Source: Verrucomicrobiota bacterium (GTDB lineage: Bacteria; Verrucomicrobiota; Kiritimatiellia; Kiritimatiellales; Tichowtungiaceae). Taken from it: DNA of 8,352 nt. The notes beneath the pieces are model-generated. The model was given only the letters and a program-made list of their open reading frames with translations. It was not told the origin of the DNA and did not search any database. This document shows positions 1 to 4,851 of this stretch, piece by piece; position 1 is the stretch's first letter, and every line of letters starts with the position of its first letter. The stretch is from assembly GCA_030619095.1 (NCBI GenBank), contig JAUXCB010000056.1, positions 1 through 8,352 of the forward strand, given 5' to 3'. Position numbers and translations under genes: made by a program.

Positions 1-10
1 ATGCATATCG

Positions 11-29
11 GGAGTTAAACTCCTTTTTT
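11..29 (+). terminator. Weak rho-independent terminator for a gene to the left of the window
   Basis: The arms GGAGT (11-15) and ACTCC (19-23) form a short hairpin with a TAA loop, followed directly by six T residues (24-29). The T-tract is on the plus strand, so it would end transcription of a plus-strand gene located before the window. On the minus strand the hairpin has no following T-tract, so it is not an obvious terminator for the mevalonate kinase gene. The stem is only 5-6 bp and AT-containing, so confidence is moderate. Confidence 0.45.
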
Positions 30-51
30 GCACCTGTGTCAAGCGGTCTTT

Positions 52-1119
52 TCACCTCTCAACGTGCACGCCCTGCGGATCGACTCGCAGGGCATAGACC
101 GGATAATCCCCAAACGGCTTGTTCTGCCTGTTGGAAAACATCAAGCCTGTTGGCGCTGCCAACCCGACGGCGCAGTCGCCGAGGCCGGAGCCGGAGATTT
201 TAGCGGGGATGCCCTGCTCTTTGAATTGCGCGATGATTTCGCTGAGCGCATCGTTGCAGAGTCCCATCTCTTCCATCAGCTTTTGATTTAGAATCAGCAT
301 TTCCCCGAGTGACGCGAAATCGTTGATCACCTCACCGACACTTGCATCCATCCGGTCGAAGATTTTCTCAAAAGTTTCAGCGTTGCGCGCGCGGCGTTCT
401 TCGAGATGACGAATCACATCGACGGTTTTCATTTTGGAGCCAGAATAAACCGCAGTCAGCGGAAAGGTGACGCTCGGGGAGTCAGACCGGGCATCAAAGA
501 TGCCTCGTTCTGACCCCACTCGCTGAATTTCCAGCGGGTTTGCGCGGTAGGCAACCACACCGCCGAACACACTGGCGGCCACATCCGCGCCGGAGCCGCA
601 GCCCTGTACGCGGCGGATCGTCGCCAGCGAACGCTTGAACAGCTCCATTTTATACGGCTCCGCCGGAGGCGTCGCCCTACCCGCATTTTCTGACTCAACA
701 GGTGGGGCGAACTCTCCGAGTGAGCCGGAACATAACTTCATCAAAGCCGCATGCGTCGCAACGGTAACGGCAGCGGACGAGCCAAAGCCGATGTCGCTCG
801 AAAACTCCGATTCGATTTTCAGCTCAACACCCTGCTCCAGCGGGTACTGTTTGACCGCATCGAGAACGAAACGGAAGTCGGGGTGATCTTCGAGCGCGCT
901 GAGCGGCGCTTGATAGGTTCCGAGTGCTGAATTAATTTTCAGAGTTTTTTCCAAGGATCCTGTCGCGCCGGAGCCTTCTGGCGAAGGCGGATGGAACCTT
1001 GAAACGGTGATTCTCTTGTCGATGGCGCAGACCAGCGCACGGCGTCCGTGCAGCACGGCGTGTTCGCCCAGAAGCATCAGCGACCCCGGTGCCGATACTG
1101 AAATGGATGGTTGATTCAT
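52..1119 (-). CDS. mvk: Mevalonate kinase (GHMP kinase family)
   Basis: This kinase phosphorylates mevalonate with ATP to 5-phosphomevalonate, a cytoplasmic step of the mevalonate route to isoprenoids. The 355-residue protein has the three GHMP motifs in order: the N-terminal APGSLMLLGEHAVLHG (about 10-25), the ATP-binding loop DIGFGSSAAVT (109-119), and the C-terminal ISGSGLGDCAVGL (308-320). GCGSGADVAASVFGG (173-187) carries the expected catalytic Asp (179) and matches the mevalonate kinase subgroup better than galactokinase or homoserine kinase. The start has a weak GGA-type ribosome binding site about 7 nt upstream, and a REP pair begins 14 nt before it. The protein contains three Pro/Gly/Ser-rich or charged loops (about 41-56, 137-155, 201-215), each encoded by a palindromic DNA repeat, so it is longer in these loops than I would expect. 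No other mevalonate-pathway gene is visible. A related GHMP sugar or phosphomevalonate kinase is the main alternative. Confidence 0.88.
   Translation of the reverse strand: MNQPSISVSAPGSLMLLGEHAVLHGRRALVCAIDKRITVSRFHPPSPEGSGATGSLEKTLKINSALGTYQAPLSALEDHPDFRFVLDAVKQYPLEQGVELKIESEFSSDIGFGSSAAVTVATHAALMKLCSGSLGEFAPPVESENAGRATPPAEPYKMELFKRSLATIRRVQGCGSGADVAASVFGGVVAYRANPLEIQRVGSERGIFDARSDSPSVTFPLTAVYSGSKMKTVDVIRHLEERRARNAETFEKIFDRMDASVGEVINDFASLGEMLILNQKLMEEMGLCNDALSEIIAQFKEQGIPAKISGSGLGDCAVGLAAPTGLMFSNRQNKPFGDYPVYALRVDPQGVHVER
476..519 (-). repeat. REP-like palindrome inside the mevalonate kinase gene (GTGG head)
   Basis: An outer arm GTCAGA (481-486, extended by GGG at 477-479) pairs with TCTGAC (509-514, extended by CCC). 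A nested perfect hairpin has GGCATC (490-495), an AAA loop and GATGCC (499-504). Read on the minus strand the element starts with GTGG at 519-516, like the tetranucleotide head of REP sequences. It encodes residues about 201-215 (VGSERGIFDARSDSP) in frame between the catalytic Asp motif and the following TFPLTAVYSG strand. The dyad is directly visible; its origin as an inserted REP is inference. Confidence 0.6.
656..710 (-). repeat. GTAG-headed palindrome and larger dyad inside the mevalonate kinase gene
   Basis: On the minus strand GTAG (680-677) is followed by a hairpin whose closing stem is CGCC, loop TCC, GGCG, with an outer GGC/GCC pair. A larger inverted repeat overlaps it: TCGCCCTACC (672-681) pairs with GGTGGGGCGA (701-710) with one G-T pair. 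The segment encodes residues about 137-155 (FAPPVESENAGRATPPAEP), a low-complexity Pro-rich loop just after the ATP-binding motif. The GTAG head is shared with the intergenic REP-like palindromes of this window. Confidence 0.55.
952..1001 (-). repeat. Nested palindromic repeat inside the mevalonate kinase gene
   Basis: The core is a perfect 6-bp stem, GCCTTC (973-978), loop TGGC, GAAGGC (983-988). Outside it ATCC (957-960) pairs with GGAT (989-992), and CAAGG (952-956) pairs with CCTTG (997-1001). The dyad therefore spans about 50 bp with an asymmetric bulge at 961-972. It encodes residues about 40-56 (SRFHPPSPEGSGATGSL), a Pro/Gly/Ser-rich loop between two predicted beta-strands near the N-terminus. 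It has no GTAG head, so its relation to the REP-like elements is uncertain. Confidence 0.5.
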
Positions 1120-1133
1120 AAAGTTCCGTTTCT

Positions 1134-1183
1134 GTAGCAGTCGCCCTGCGGGCGACTCTCGTTCGTCACAGGCGAACAGCTAC
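1134..1183. repeat. Convergent pair of REP-like palindromes (BIME-like)
   Basis: The left unit on the plus strand is GTAG (1134-1137), C, then a perfect 8-bp stem AGTCGCCC (1139-1146), loop TGC, GGGCGACT (1150-1157). The right unit on the minus strand is GTAG (1183-1180) followed by a 7-bp stem formed by GTTCGTC (1161-1167) and GGCGAAC (1171-1177), with one G-T pair. The two GTAG heads face outward with hairpins between, the typical layout of bacterial interspersed mosaic elements. It sits 14 bp upstream of the mvk start codon. REP identity rests on structure and on the second copy at 1254-1307. Confidence 0.72.
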
Positions 1184-1253
1184 AACCCTATTTCGATTAC
1201 TTCTCCAGCATACGGCCAATCAACGGCTTTTTCAACCAACCCTTCTTTTTTTC

Positions 1254-1307
1254 GTTCGCCACAGGCGAACGGCTACAAGTTCTGCAGCAGTCGCCCTGCG
1301 GGCGACT
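1254..1307. repeat. Divergent pair of REP-like palindromes, second copy
   Basis: The same two palindrome types as at 1134-1183 recur in the reverse order. GTTCGCC (1254-1260), loop ACA and GGCGAAC (1264-1270) precede CTAC (1273-1276), which is a minus-strand GTAG head. Then GCAG (1284-1287) leads into AGTCGCCC (1289-1296), TGC, GGGCGACT (1300-1307). Positions 1281-1307 match 1131-1157 over 27 nt with a single mismatch, which turns the GTAG head into GCAG. The second palindrome stem is perfect here, whereas the first copy has one mismatch. Confidence 0.72.
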
Positions 1308-1388
1308 TGCACGGATTTGTTTGGTTAAAAACCCCTTCAACTGATTCACCCAAACACTCAACCTGAAATCATACGGCCCCCGAACAAT

Positions 1389-1465
1389 AACATGGAGGCT
1401 ATCGTGACAACGCCCGTTGAGTCAGCAAAGTTTGTTTCCACTCAGCCTCATGTTTAACGTTTTTT
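1389..1465 (+). other. Bulged hairpin followed by a T-run; possible terminator or small RNA
   Basis: AACATGGAGGCT (1389-1400) pairs with AGCCTCATGTT (1444-1454) over 11 bp with one bulged G. The 43-nt loop contains TGAGT (1418-1422), which could pair with ACTCA (1440-1444) in a competing stem. Six T residues follow at 1460-1465. A 21-codon open frame (1392-1457) starts inside the stem but has no ribosome binding site. Transcription of this region cannot be shown from sequence. Confidence 0.3.
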
Positions 1466-1482
1466 GAAATATAAAATGAAAG

Positions 1483-1652
1483 TAGCCCGTCTTTCCCTGT
1501 TCGCAGGTAAAAGTGCGGTGTTTGCTCCATTTCTGCTCAAAGGTCTGCCCCACAGCCCGTTTTGGAAAACACACCCCTGGAAACAAAGGACGAAACGAGA
1601 TTTCAACGGCGAAAAAAGGCGTTTTCAGCCGCGAACAGGGAAAGACGGGTTA
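1483..1652. repeat. 170-bp segment bounded by a 19-bp perfect inverted repeat (possible MITE or RNA stem)
   Basis: CCCGTCTTTCCCTGTTCGC (1486-1504) and its exact reverse complement (1631-1649) bound the segment. The match extends outward as TAG (1483-1485) opposite TTA (1650-1652) with one G-T pair. Weaker complementarity continues inward (AGGTAAAAGTGC against a degenerate partner near 1619-1630). No clear target-site duplication is visible in the flanks. It could be a miniature inverted-repeat element or the template of a long RNA hairpin. A GTAG tetranucleotide lies at 1482-1485 at the left boundary. Confidence 0.55.
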
Positions 1653-1710
1653 ATGGCAGGCATTTTCATCTTGTGAATCCCGTCAAAAACTCCCTCTGAA
1701 TGCCAGAGGC

Positions 1711-1745
1711 AAAAAAAACAGCCGGACGATGCCCGGCTGTTTTTT
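1711..1745 (-). terminator. Strong rho-independent terminator of the cold-shock gene (bidirectional)
   Basis: ACAGCCGG (1718-1725) pairs with CCGGCTGT (1733-1740) around a 7-nt loop. Eight A residues at 1711-1718 give a U-tract in the minus-strand transcript, and five T residues at 1741-1745 give a shorter one on the plus strand. It begins about 24 nt beyond the stop codon of csp, so it should end that monocistronic transcript. Confidence 0.9.
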
Positions 1746-1768
1746 GTTACACGTTAATCGGAATCCGA

Positions 1769-1975
1769 TTAAGAAACGGGTGTAACGTTTTTCGCGCAGG
1801 GGCCTTTCTGGCCCTCTCCGACTTCAAACTCTACGGCTTGGCCATCGGCAAGCGTGGCGTACCCATCCGATTTGATTTCAGAATGATGCACGAACAGATC
1901 GGCAGATCCTTCGTCCGGGGTAATGAATCCAAATCCTTTGTCCGCGTTGAACCATTTAACTGTACCTTTACTCAT
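1769..1975 (-). CDS. csp: Cold-shock protein, CspA family
   Basis: This is a single cold-shock domain that binds single-stranded RNA and DNA and acts as an RNA chaperone or transcription antiterminator in the cytoplasm. The 68-residue length is typical of the family. RNP1 is KGFGFI (13-18) and RNP2 is LFVHH (27-31); the start MSKGTVKWFNADKGFGFI and the end GPCAKNV are characteristic. The ATG at 1975 is preceded by AGGGAG (1988-1983) with a 7-nt spacer. The gene is monocistronic, with a strong terminator 24 nt beyond its stop. Its leader contains an ATTAATTAAT palindrome (1995-2004) and a 7-bp inverted repeat (2016-2041), which could form mRNA structure affecting expression. Which paralogue it is (A, C, D or E type) cannot be told from sequence alone. 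Confidence 0.96.
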   Translation of the reverse strand: MSKGTVKWFNADKGFGFITPDEGSADLFVHHSEIKSDGYATLADGQAVEFEVGEGQKGPCAKNVTPVS

Positions 1976-1994
1976 ATCGCAGCTCCCTGTTTTG

Positions 1995-2041
1995 ATTAAT
2001 TAATAGCGATGGGTGAGTATCCTTCCTTTTACATGGATACT
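1995..2041 (-). promoter_or_regulatory. Candidate structured leader of the csp mRNA
   Basis: On the minus strand AGTATCC and GGATACT (2041-2035 and 2022-2016) form a perfect 7-bp stem with a 12-nt loop that includes AAAAGGAA, a purine-rich stretch resembling a ribosome binding site. Between it and the true ribosome binding site lies the self-complementary ATTAATTAAT. Long structured leaders are known to control cspA-type genes in other bacteria; that this one is functional is inference. I could not assign a confident promoter in the 199-bp gap between csp and the divergent TPM gene. Confidence 0.35.
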
Positions 2042-2174
2042 GCAACCATAATAGCTCCGTGTAAGCGTTTATTGTCCGACCGTTAAAAAGCACGCCGATC
2101 ACAAGTCCTGTCCAGCGAGTGGAAAATGGTGGTTTCAAGATTGAATGGAGCGGCGGTTTCAGTAGGGTAGGTGG

Positions 2175-2918
2175 ATGCGAATTTTTAAATCCCTGTTTTT
2201 GATACCGCTTCTTGCGACGGCACTGACGGCCCATGCGTCGGATCAGTTGCTGAATCGGTTGCAACGGCGCGGGCCGGTGAATGATTTCGCGAATGTGATT
2301 TCCTCGGCGGAGGAAAATCAGCTCCGGGCGATTCTGACCGAGCTTGAGCAAAAAACAGGCGATGCGGTGGTTGTGGTGACCCTCCCCTCTTTAGACGGCG
2401 GACAGATTGATGATTTTGCTAACCGGCTGTTTGAGCGCTGGGGCATCGGGCAAAAGGGAAAAGACGACGGTGTTTTGCTGCTCGGCGCCACGCAGGAGCG
2501 GCGCGGAAACCGATTGCGGATCGAGGTCGGCTACGGACTGGAAGGGGTGATCAACGATGCCGCCGCAGGCCGGATTCTCGACACCTATGTGATTCCTGCC
2601 TGGAATCAACGGCAATACGGCTCGGCCATTGCCAGCGGCGCGGCGGCCATTGCACAGCGAGTTGCCACCGACAAAGGGGTCCGGCTCTCCGGTGCGCCTC
2701 AGTACAGCCGATCAACTCAACCGCAGCGCAAATCCAATCCGATCATGACCTTCCTCTTTATTATCGGGTTTATCTACATGGCGATCCGCCATCCGCGTCT
2801 GCTTCTGCTGATGATTTTGATGAGTGGGCGCGGCGGCAGGGGTGGAGGAGGCTTCGGGGGCGGAGGCTTCGGCGGGTTCGGCGGTGGAATGTCCGGCGGC
2901 GGTGGAGCCAGCCGATGA
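2175..2918 (+). CDS. TPM-domain (YgcG family) exported membrane protein
   Basis: The protein belongs to the TPM domain family, extracytoplasmic proteins often encoded beside LemA and linked to membrane or photosystem maintenance; its biochemical role in bacteria is unsettled. Residues 1-21 form a signal peptide with an AHA cleavage site. The TPM domain covers about 33-165, with VNDFANVIS (35-43), RLFERWGIGQKGKDDGVLLL (84-103) and RIEVGYGLEGVINDAAAGRIL (115-135), all family hallmarks. A hydrophobic region at about 190-216 is broken by RHPR and would give one or two membrane segments. A Gly-rich tail (219-247, GGGGFGGGG-type) is usual for the family. The start has a GGTGG purine run almost touching the ATG and an AGGG about 6 nt further upstream. 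It is the first gene of an apparent operon with the nucleotidyltransferase-like gene and lemA. Confidence 0.88.
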   Translation: MRIFKSLFLIPLLATALTAHASDQLLNRLQRRGPVNDFANVISSAEENQLRAILTELEQKTGDAVVVVTLPSLDGGQIDDFANRLFERWGIGQKGKDDGVLLLGATQERRGNRLRIEVGYGLEGVINDAAAGRILDTYVIPAWNQRQYGSAIASGAAAIAQRVATDKGVRLSGAPQYSRSTQPQRKSNPIMTFLFIIGFIYMAIRHPRLLLLMILMSGRGGRGGGGFGGGGFGGFGGGMSGGGGASR

Positions 2919-2922
2919 AGAA

Positions 2923-2962
2923 TGGAATATTGGAATAGCGGATTATTGGAGGTTTGGAAATG
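2923..2962 (+). repeat. Five-unit TGGAATAT octamer array at a gene start
   Basis: Five consecutive 8-bp units fill exactly 40 bp: TGGAATAT, TGGAATAG, CGGATTAT, TGGAGGTT, TGGAAATG. The array begins 4 nt after the TPM stop codon and ends on the ATG of the next gene. The fourth unit supplies the GGAGG ribosome binding site (2948-2952) and the fifth supplies the start codon. A related array lies at 7018-7049 and an inverted variant at 7069-7106. Confidence 0.65.
2948..2952 (+). promoter_or_regulatory. Ribosome binding site that fixes the nucleotidyltransferase-like start
   Basis: GGAGG lies 7 nt before the ATG at 2960. An in-frame TTG at 2954 would leave almost no spacing, so ATG 2960 is preferred. 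The site lies within an octamer repeat array. Confidence 0.75.
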
Positions 2963-3679
2963 AAACTTGAACAACTCACTCAGGCGCTACAAACAGCATG
3001 CGGAGAGAACCTGAAATCGGTGATCCTTTATGGATCTGCGGCGGCGGGCGACCACGCCGGAAAACAGTCGGACTATAACGTGCTGGTGGTTGCCGGCGAC
3101 CTCAGCAAGGACGCGCTGAAAGTGTTTTCGAAACCCGCGAAAGCCTGGGCCCGTGCGGGCAATCCGGCGCCCCTCCTGTTCACGATGGAGCGGCTGAAAA
3201 AGTCAACGGATGTCTTCCCCGTCGAACTGCTCGACATTAAGGAGTGCCACAAAATCCTCTACGGAGAGGATGTGGTCAGCGATCTCGAAATAAGCACGGC
3301 AACTCTGCGTCTGCAGATTGAGCACGAGTTGCGCGGCAATCTGATTCAGCTTCGCCAGCAATACCTGCTGGCCGCCGGAAACTCCAAAGAGGTGTGCGGC
3401 CTGATGGTGCGGTCGCTTTCCTCGTTTCTGGTTCTGTTCCGCGCAAGCCTCCGCTTGTTCGCAACCGACATCCCGCAGAAAAAGTTCCAAGCCTTGGAAA
3501 AACTCAACGAAACGGTTCCCGTCCCGTGCGATGTTTTCCAGAACGTTCAGCACCTGAAAGATGGCTCACTCAAACCGAAAAACGTCGACGCGGATTCGAT
3601 TTTTGAAGAATATATTAAAACCATTGAGAGCGTCACCGATGCGGTGGACGCCCACATTCAACAGGAGAAAACAGTATGA
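2960..3679 (+). CDS. Nucleotidyltransferase-fold protein with altered active site
   Basis: The N-terminal part (about 5-100) resembles the polymerase-beta-like nucleotidyltransferase fold: a helix, then VILYGSAAAGDHAGKQSDYN (21-40), which is the GS...G...SDxD region. The second catalytic acid is replaced by Asn (D38-Y-N40 instead of DxD), and the expected third acid may be Glu89 or Asp92 in FPVELLDIK. Residues about 112-239 are predicted all-helical, recalling the helical domains that follow many such folds (kanamycin nucleotidyltransferase or HEPN type), but I cannot assign the family. No signal peptide or membrane segment is present, so it should be cytoplasmic. It lies 41 nt after the TPM gene and overlaps lemA by 4 bp (ATGA), implying translational coupling. 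It may be a pseudoenzyme or use a divergent metal site; the substrate is unknown. Confidence 0.75.
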   Translation: MKLEQLTQALQTACGENLKSVILYGSAAAGDHAGKQSDYNVLVVAGDLSKDALKVFSKPAKAWARAGNPAPLLFTMERLKKSTDVFPVELLDIKECHKILYGEDVVSDLEISTATLRLQIEHELRGNLIQLRQQYLLAAGNSKEVCGLMVRSLSSFLVLFRASLRLFATDIPQKKFQALEKLNETVPVPCDVFQNVQHLKDGSLKPKNVDADSIFEEYIKTIESVTDAVDAHIQQEKTV

Positions 3680-4242
3680 AAAAAACACTGATTATTATCG
3701 GAGTCATCCTTCTTATCGTCATCGTAATCCCTCTGATGATCGTCAAAGGAAACTACAATAAGTTCGTGGGTCTCCAAGAAAGTGTCGATGCGCAGTGGGC
3801 CAATATCGAAACGGTACTACAACGCCGCTTCGATCTGATCCCGAATCTGGTCAACACGGTGAAAGGGTTTGCCGAGCACGAGAAAGAGGTCTTTACCGAA
3901 GTCACCCGTCTGCGCAGCCAGTGGGCTTCGGCGGGCACGGCGAATGAAAAAGTTGGAGTCGCCAACGAAATGCAGGGCGCACTCGGTCGCCTGATGCTCG
4001 TGGCCGAAAACTATCCGCAGCTCAAATCAAACCAGAACTTCCTCGCGCTGCAGGATGAGCTGGCCGGAACCGAAAACCGGATTTCGGTTGAGCGCCGCCG
4101 CTACAACGAAAGCGTCCGCAGATACAATACGGCCATCCGAAAATTCCCGGGAGTCATCATCGCGAATCTGTTCGGCTTCGACAAACGCGCCGCGTTTGAG
4201 GCCGCGCCGGAAGCGGCAACCGTTCCGACCGTTGAGTTTTAA
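3676..4242 (+). CDS. lemA: LemA family membrane protein
   Basis: LemA proteins are small coiled-helix proteins with one N-terminal membrane anchor, widespread in bacteria, often next to TPM-domain genes; their molecular role is not settled. The 188 residues match the usual length. A membrane segment spans about 4-23. The helical core carries YNKFVGLQESVDAQWANIE (27-45), VLQRRFDLIPNLVNTVKG (47-64), and the family signature ENYPQLKSNQNFLALQDEL (111-129) followed by GTENRISVERRRYNESVRRYN (131-151). The C-terminus FPGVIIANLFGF is typical. The ATG overlaps the stop of the preceding gene, so the two are probably translationally coupled. It is the last gene of the TPM operon, and a REP pair begins 6 nt after the stop codon. 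Confidence 0.95.
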   Translation: MKKTLIIIGVILLIVIVIPLMIVKGNYNKFVGLQESVDAQWANIETVLQRRFDLIPNLVNTVKGFAEHEKEVFTEVTRLRSQWASAGTANEKVGVANEMQGALGRLMLVAENYPQLKSNQNFLALQDELAGTENRISVERRRYNESVRRYNTAIRKFPGVIIANLFGFDKRAAFEAAPEAATVPTVEF

Positions 4243-4247
4243 AATAT

Positions 4248-4299
4248 GTAGCCGCCCCGAACCTTCGGGGCGGAGGCGGGGTCACGGGCCCCGCCCTAC
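4248..4299. repeat. Convergent REP-like pair between lemA and the thioesterase gene
   Basis: On the plus strand GTAG (4248-4251) is followed by CCGCCCCGA (4252-4260) pairing with TCGGGGCGG (4265-4273). On the minus strand GTAG (4299-4296) is followed by GGCGGGG and CCCCGCC (4295-4289 and 4281-4275) around a 7-nt loop. The layout (head, hairpin, hairpin, inverted head) is the same as at 1134-1183, although the stem sequences differ. It sits between two convergent genes and could stop transcription from both sides, but no T-tract follows either hairpin. Confidence 0.68.
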
Positions 4300-4331
4300 A
4301 ATCAGGCCGGAAGTTCCAAGCATTGGAAAAA

Positions 4332-4757
4332 TCAGACGGTGAGCTTTTTGACGAAGGCTTCGGGCGGGGAGACGCGTTTCTGCTTTTCGTAGTCAAAGAC
4401 GGAGATGCCGGTTTTGGCGACCGCAACGACCGCGCCGCTCTCTTTGTTGGTAAGGCGGTAAAAAATGTCGCATCCAATGCGACTGAACGCCCCTGCCGCC
4501 ACTTCAATGGTGAGCAGATCCCCGGCGAAGGCCTGAGATTTGAACTGGATGACGGCATCGAGCATGATGGTGCCATAGCCTTCGACATCGATCTCGCTGT
4601 AGCCGTGCGACGTGAGGAAACGGACGCGGGCTTCGTGAATGAGAACGAGCGTATCGGCGTTGCCGAGGTGGCCCCCGTAATTGAGGTCGGTAATGCGCAC
4701 CGTTATTTCAGTGCTGAACGAAAAGGCTTCCGGTATTTCAAGTTTGATTCGCCCCAT
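4332..4757 (-). CDS. Acyl-CoA thioesterase of the 4-hydroxybenzoyl-CoA thioesterase (hotdog) family
   Basis: This is a single hotdog-fold protein expected to hydrolyse an acyl-CoA or acyl-ACP thioester in the cytoplasm. The 141-residue length is normal for the family. RITDLNYGGHLGNADTL (21-37) corresponds to the active-site loop and central helix start, with Asp24 as the likely catalytic acid, followed by HEARVRFL (41-48), the usual E-A-R segment. FKSQAFAGDLLTIEV (72-86) fits the strand after the helix. The ATG at 4757 has a GGAG-type ribosome binding site about 8-9 nt upstream. It is transcribed alone, divergent from the small basic gene and convergent with lemA. The substrate cannot be deduced: aromatic-CoA (FcbC type) and short-chain acyl-CoA (YbgC type) hydrolases share this pattern. 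Confidence 0.85.
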   Translation of the reverse strand: MGRIKLEIPEAFSFSTEITVRITDLNYGGHLGNADTLVLIHEARVRFLTSHGYSEIDVEGYGTIMLDAVIQFKSQAFAGDLLTIEVAAGAFSRIGCDIFYRLTNKESGAVVAVAKTGISVFDYEKQKRVSPPEAFVKKLTV

Positions 4758-4851
4758 TGGAAAAGCTCCGTTTTTTAAGTTGATTCACTCAAACAGCCCG
4801 TGTAGCTTACACCGCTCGATTTTAACGAACAGAAGTTTTTGGAGACAACCC

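Larger units (their letters stand above)
1120..1768. other. Gene-free, structure-rich intergenic region
   Basis: About 650 bp between the starts of mvk and the end of csp contain no gene I can support. The region holds two REP-like pairs (1134-1183 and 1254-1307), a bulged hairpin (1389-1454), a 170-bp segment bounded by inverted repeats (1483-1652) and the csp terminator (1711-1745). Positions 1184-1253 and 1308-1388 show no recognisable motif. A 70-codon open frame at 1464-1676 coincides with the inverted-repeat segment and is judged spurious. Confidence 0.7.

Noticed and set aside
1392..1457. 21-codon open frame in a hairpin
   Set aside because: No ribosome binding site, and the start lies within the stem; length is well within chance.
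1464..1676. 70-codon plus-strand open frame starting with TTG (or ATG at 1476)
   Set aside because: It has no ribosome binding site, spans the 170-bp inverted-repeat segment almost exactly and has no recognisable domain; more likely chance coding in a repeat element.
2018..2048. Possible minus-strand csp promoter (TTGCAG, 18 nt, GATACT)
   Set aside because: Weak match to both hexamers, and the -10 overlaps the leader inverted repeat; only transcript mapping could decide.
3203..3553. 116-codon minus-strand open frame opposite the nucleotidyltransferase-like gene
   Set aside because: Antisense shadow of a clear gene with operon context; composition is not protein-like.
4157..4588. 143-codon minus-strand open frame over the lemA end and thioesterase
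   Set aside because: It overlaps the thioesterase in another frame and runs through the REP-like pair; low-complexity Pro/Arg/Ser composition.
4759..4776. GGAAAAGCTCC followed by T6, resembling a terminator
   Set aside because: The stem is only three or four pairs and the position is just upstream of the thioesterase start, with no plus-strand gene to end.
4780..4808. Possible promoter (TTGATT, 17 nt, TAGCTT) for the small basic gene
   Set aside because: The -10 match is only three of six positions; not strong enough to call.
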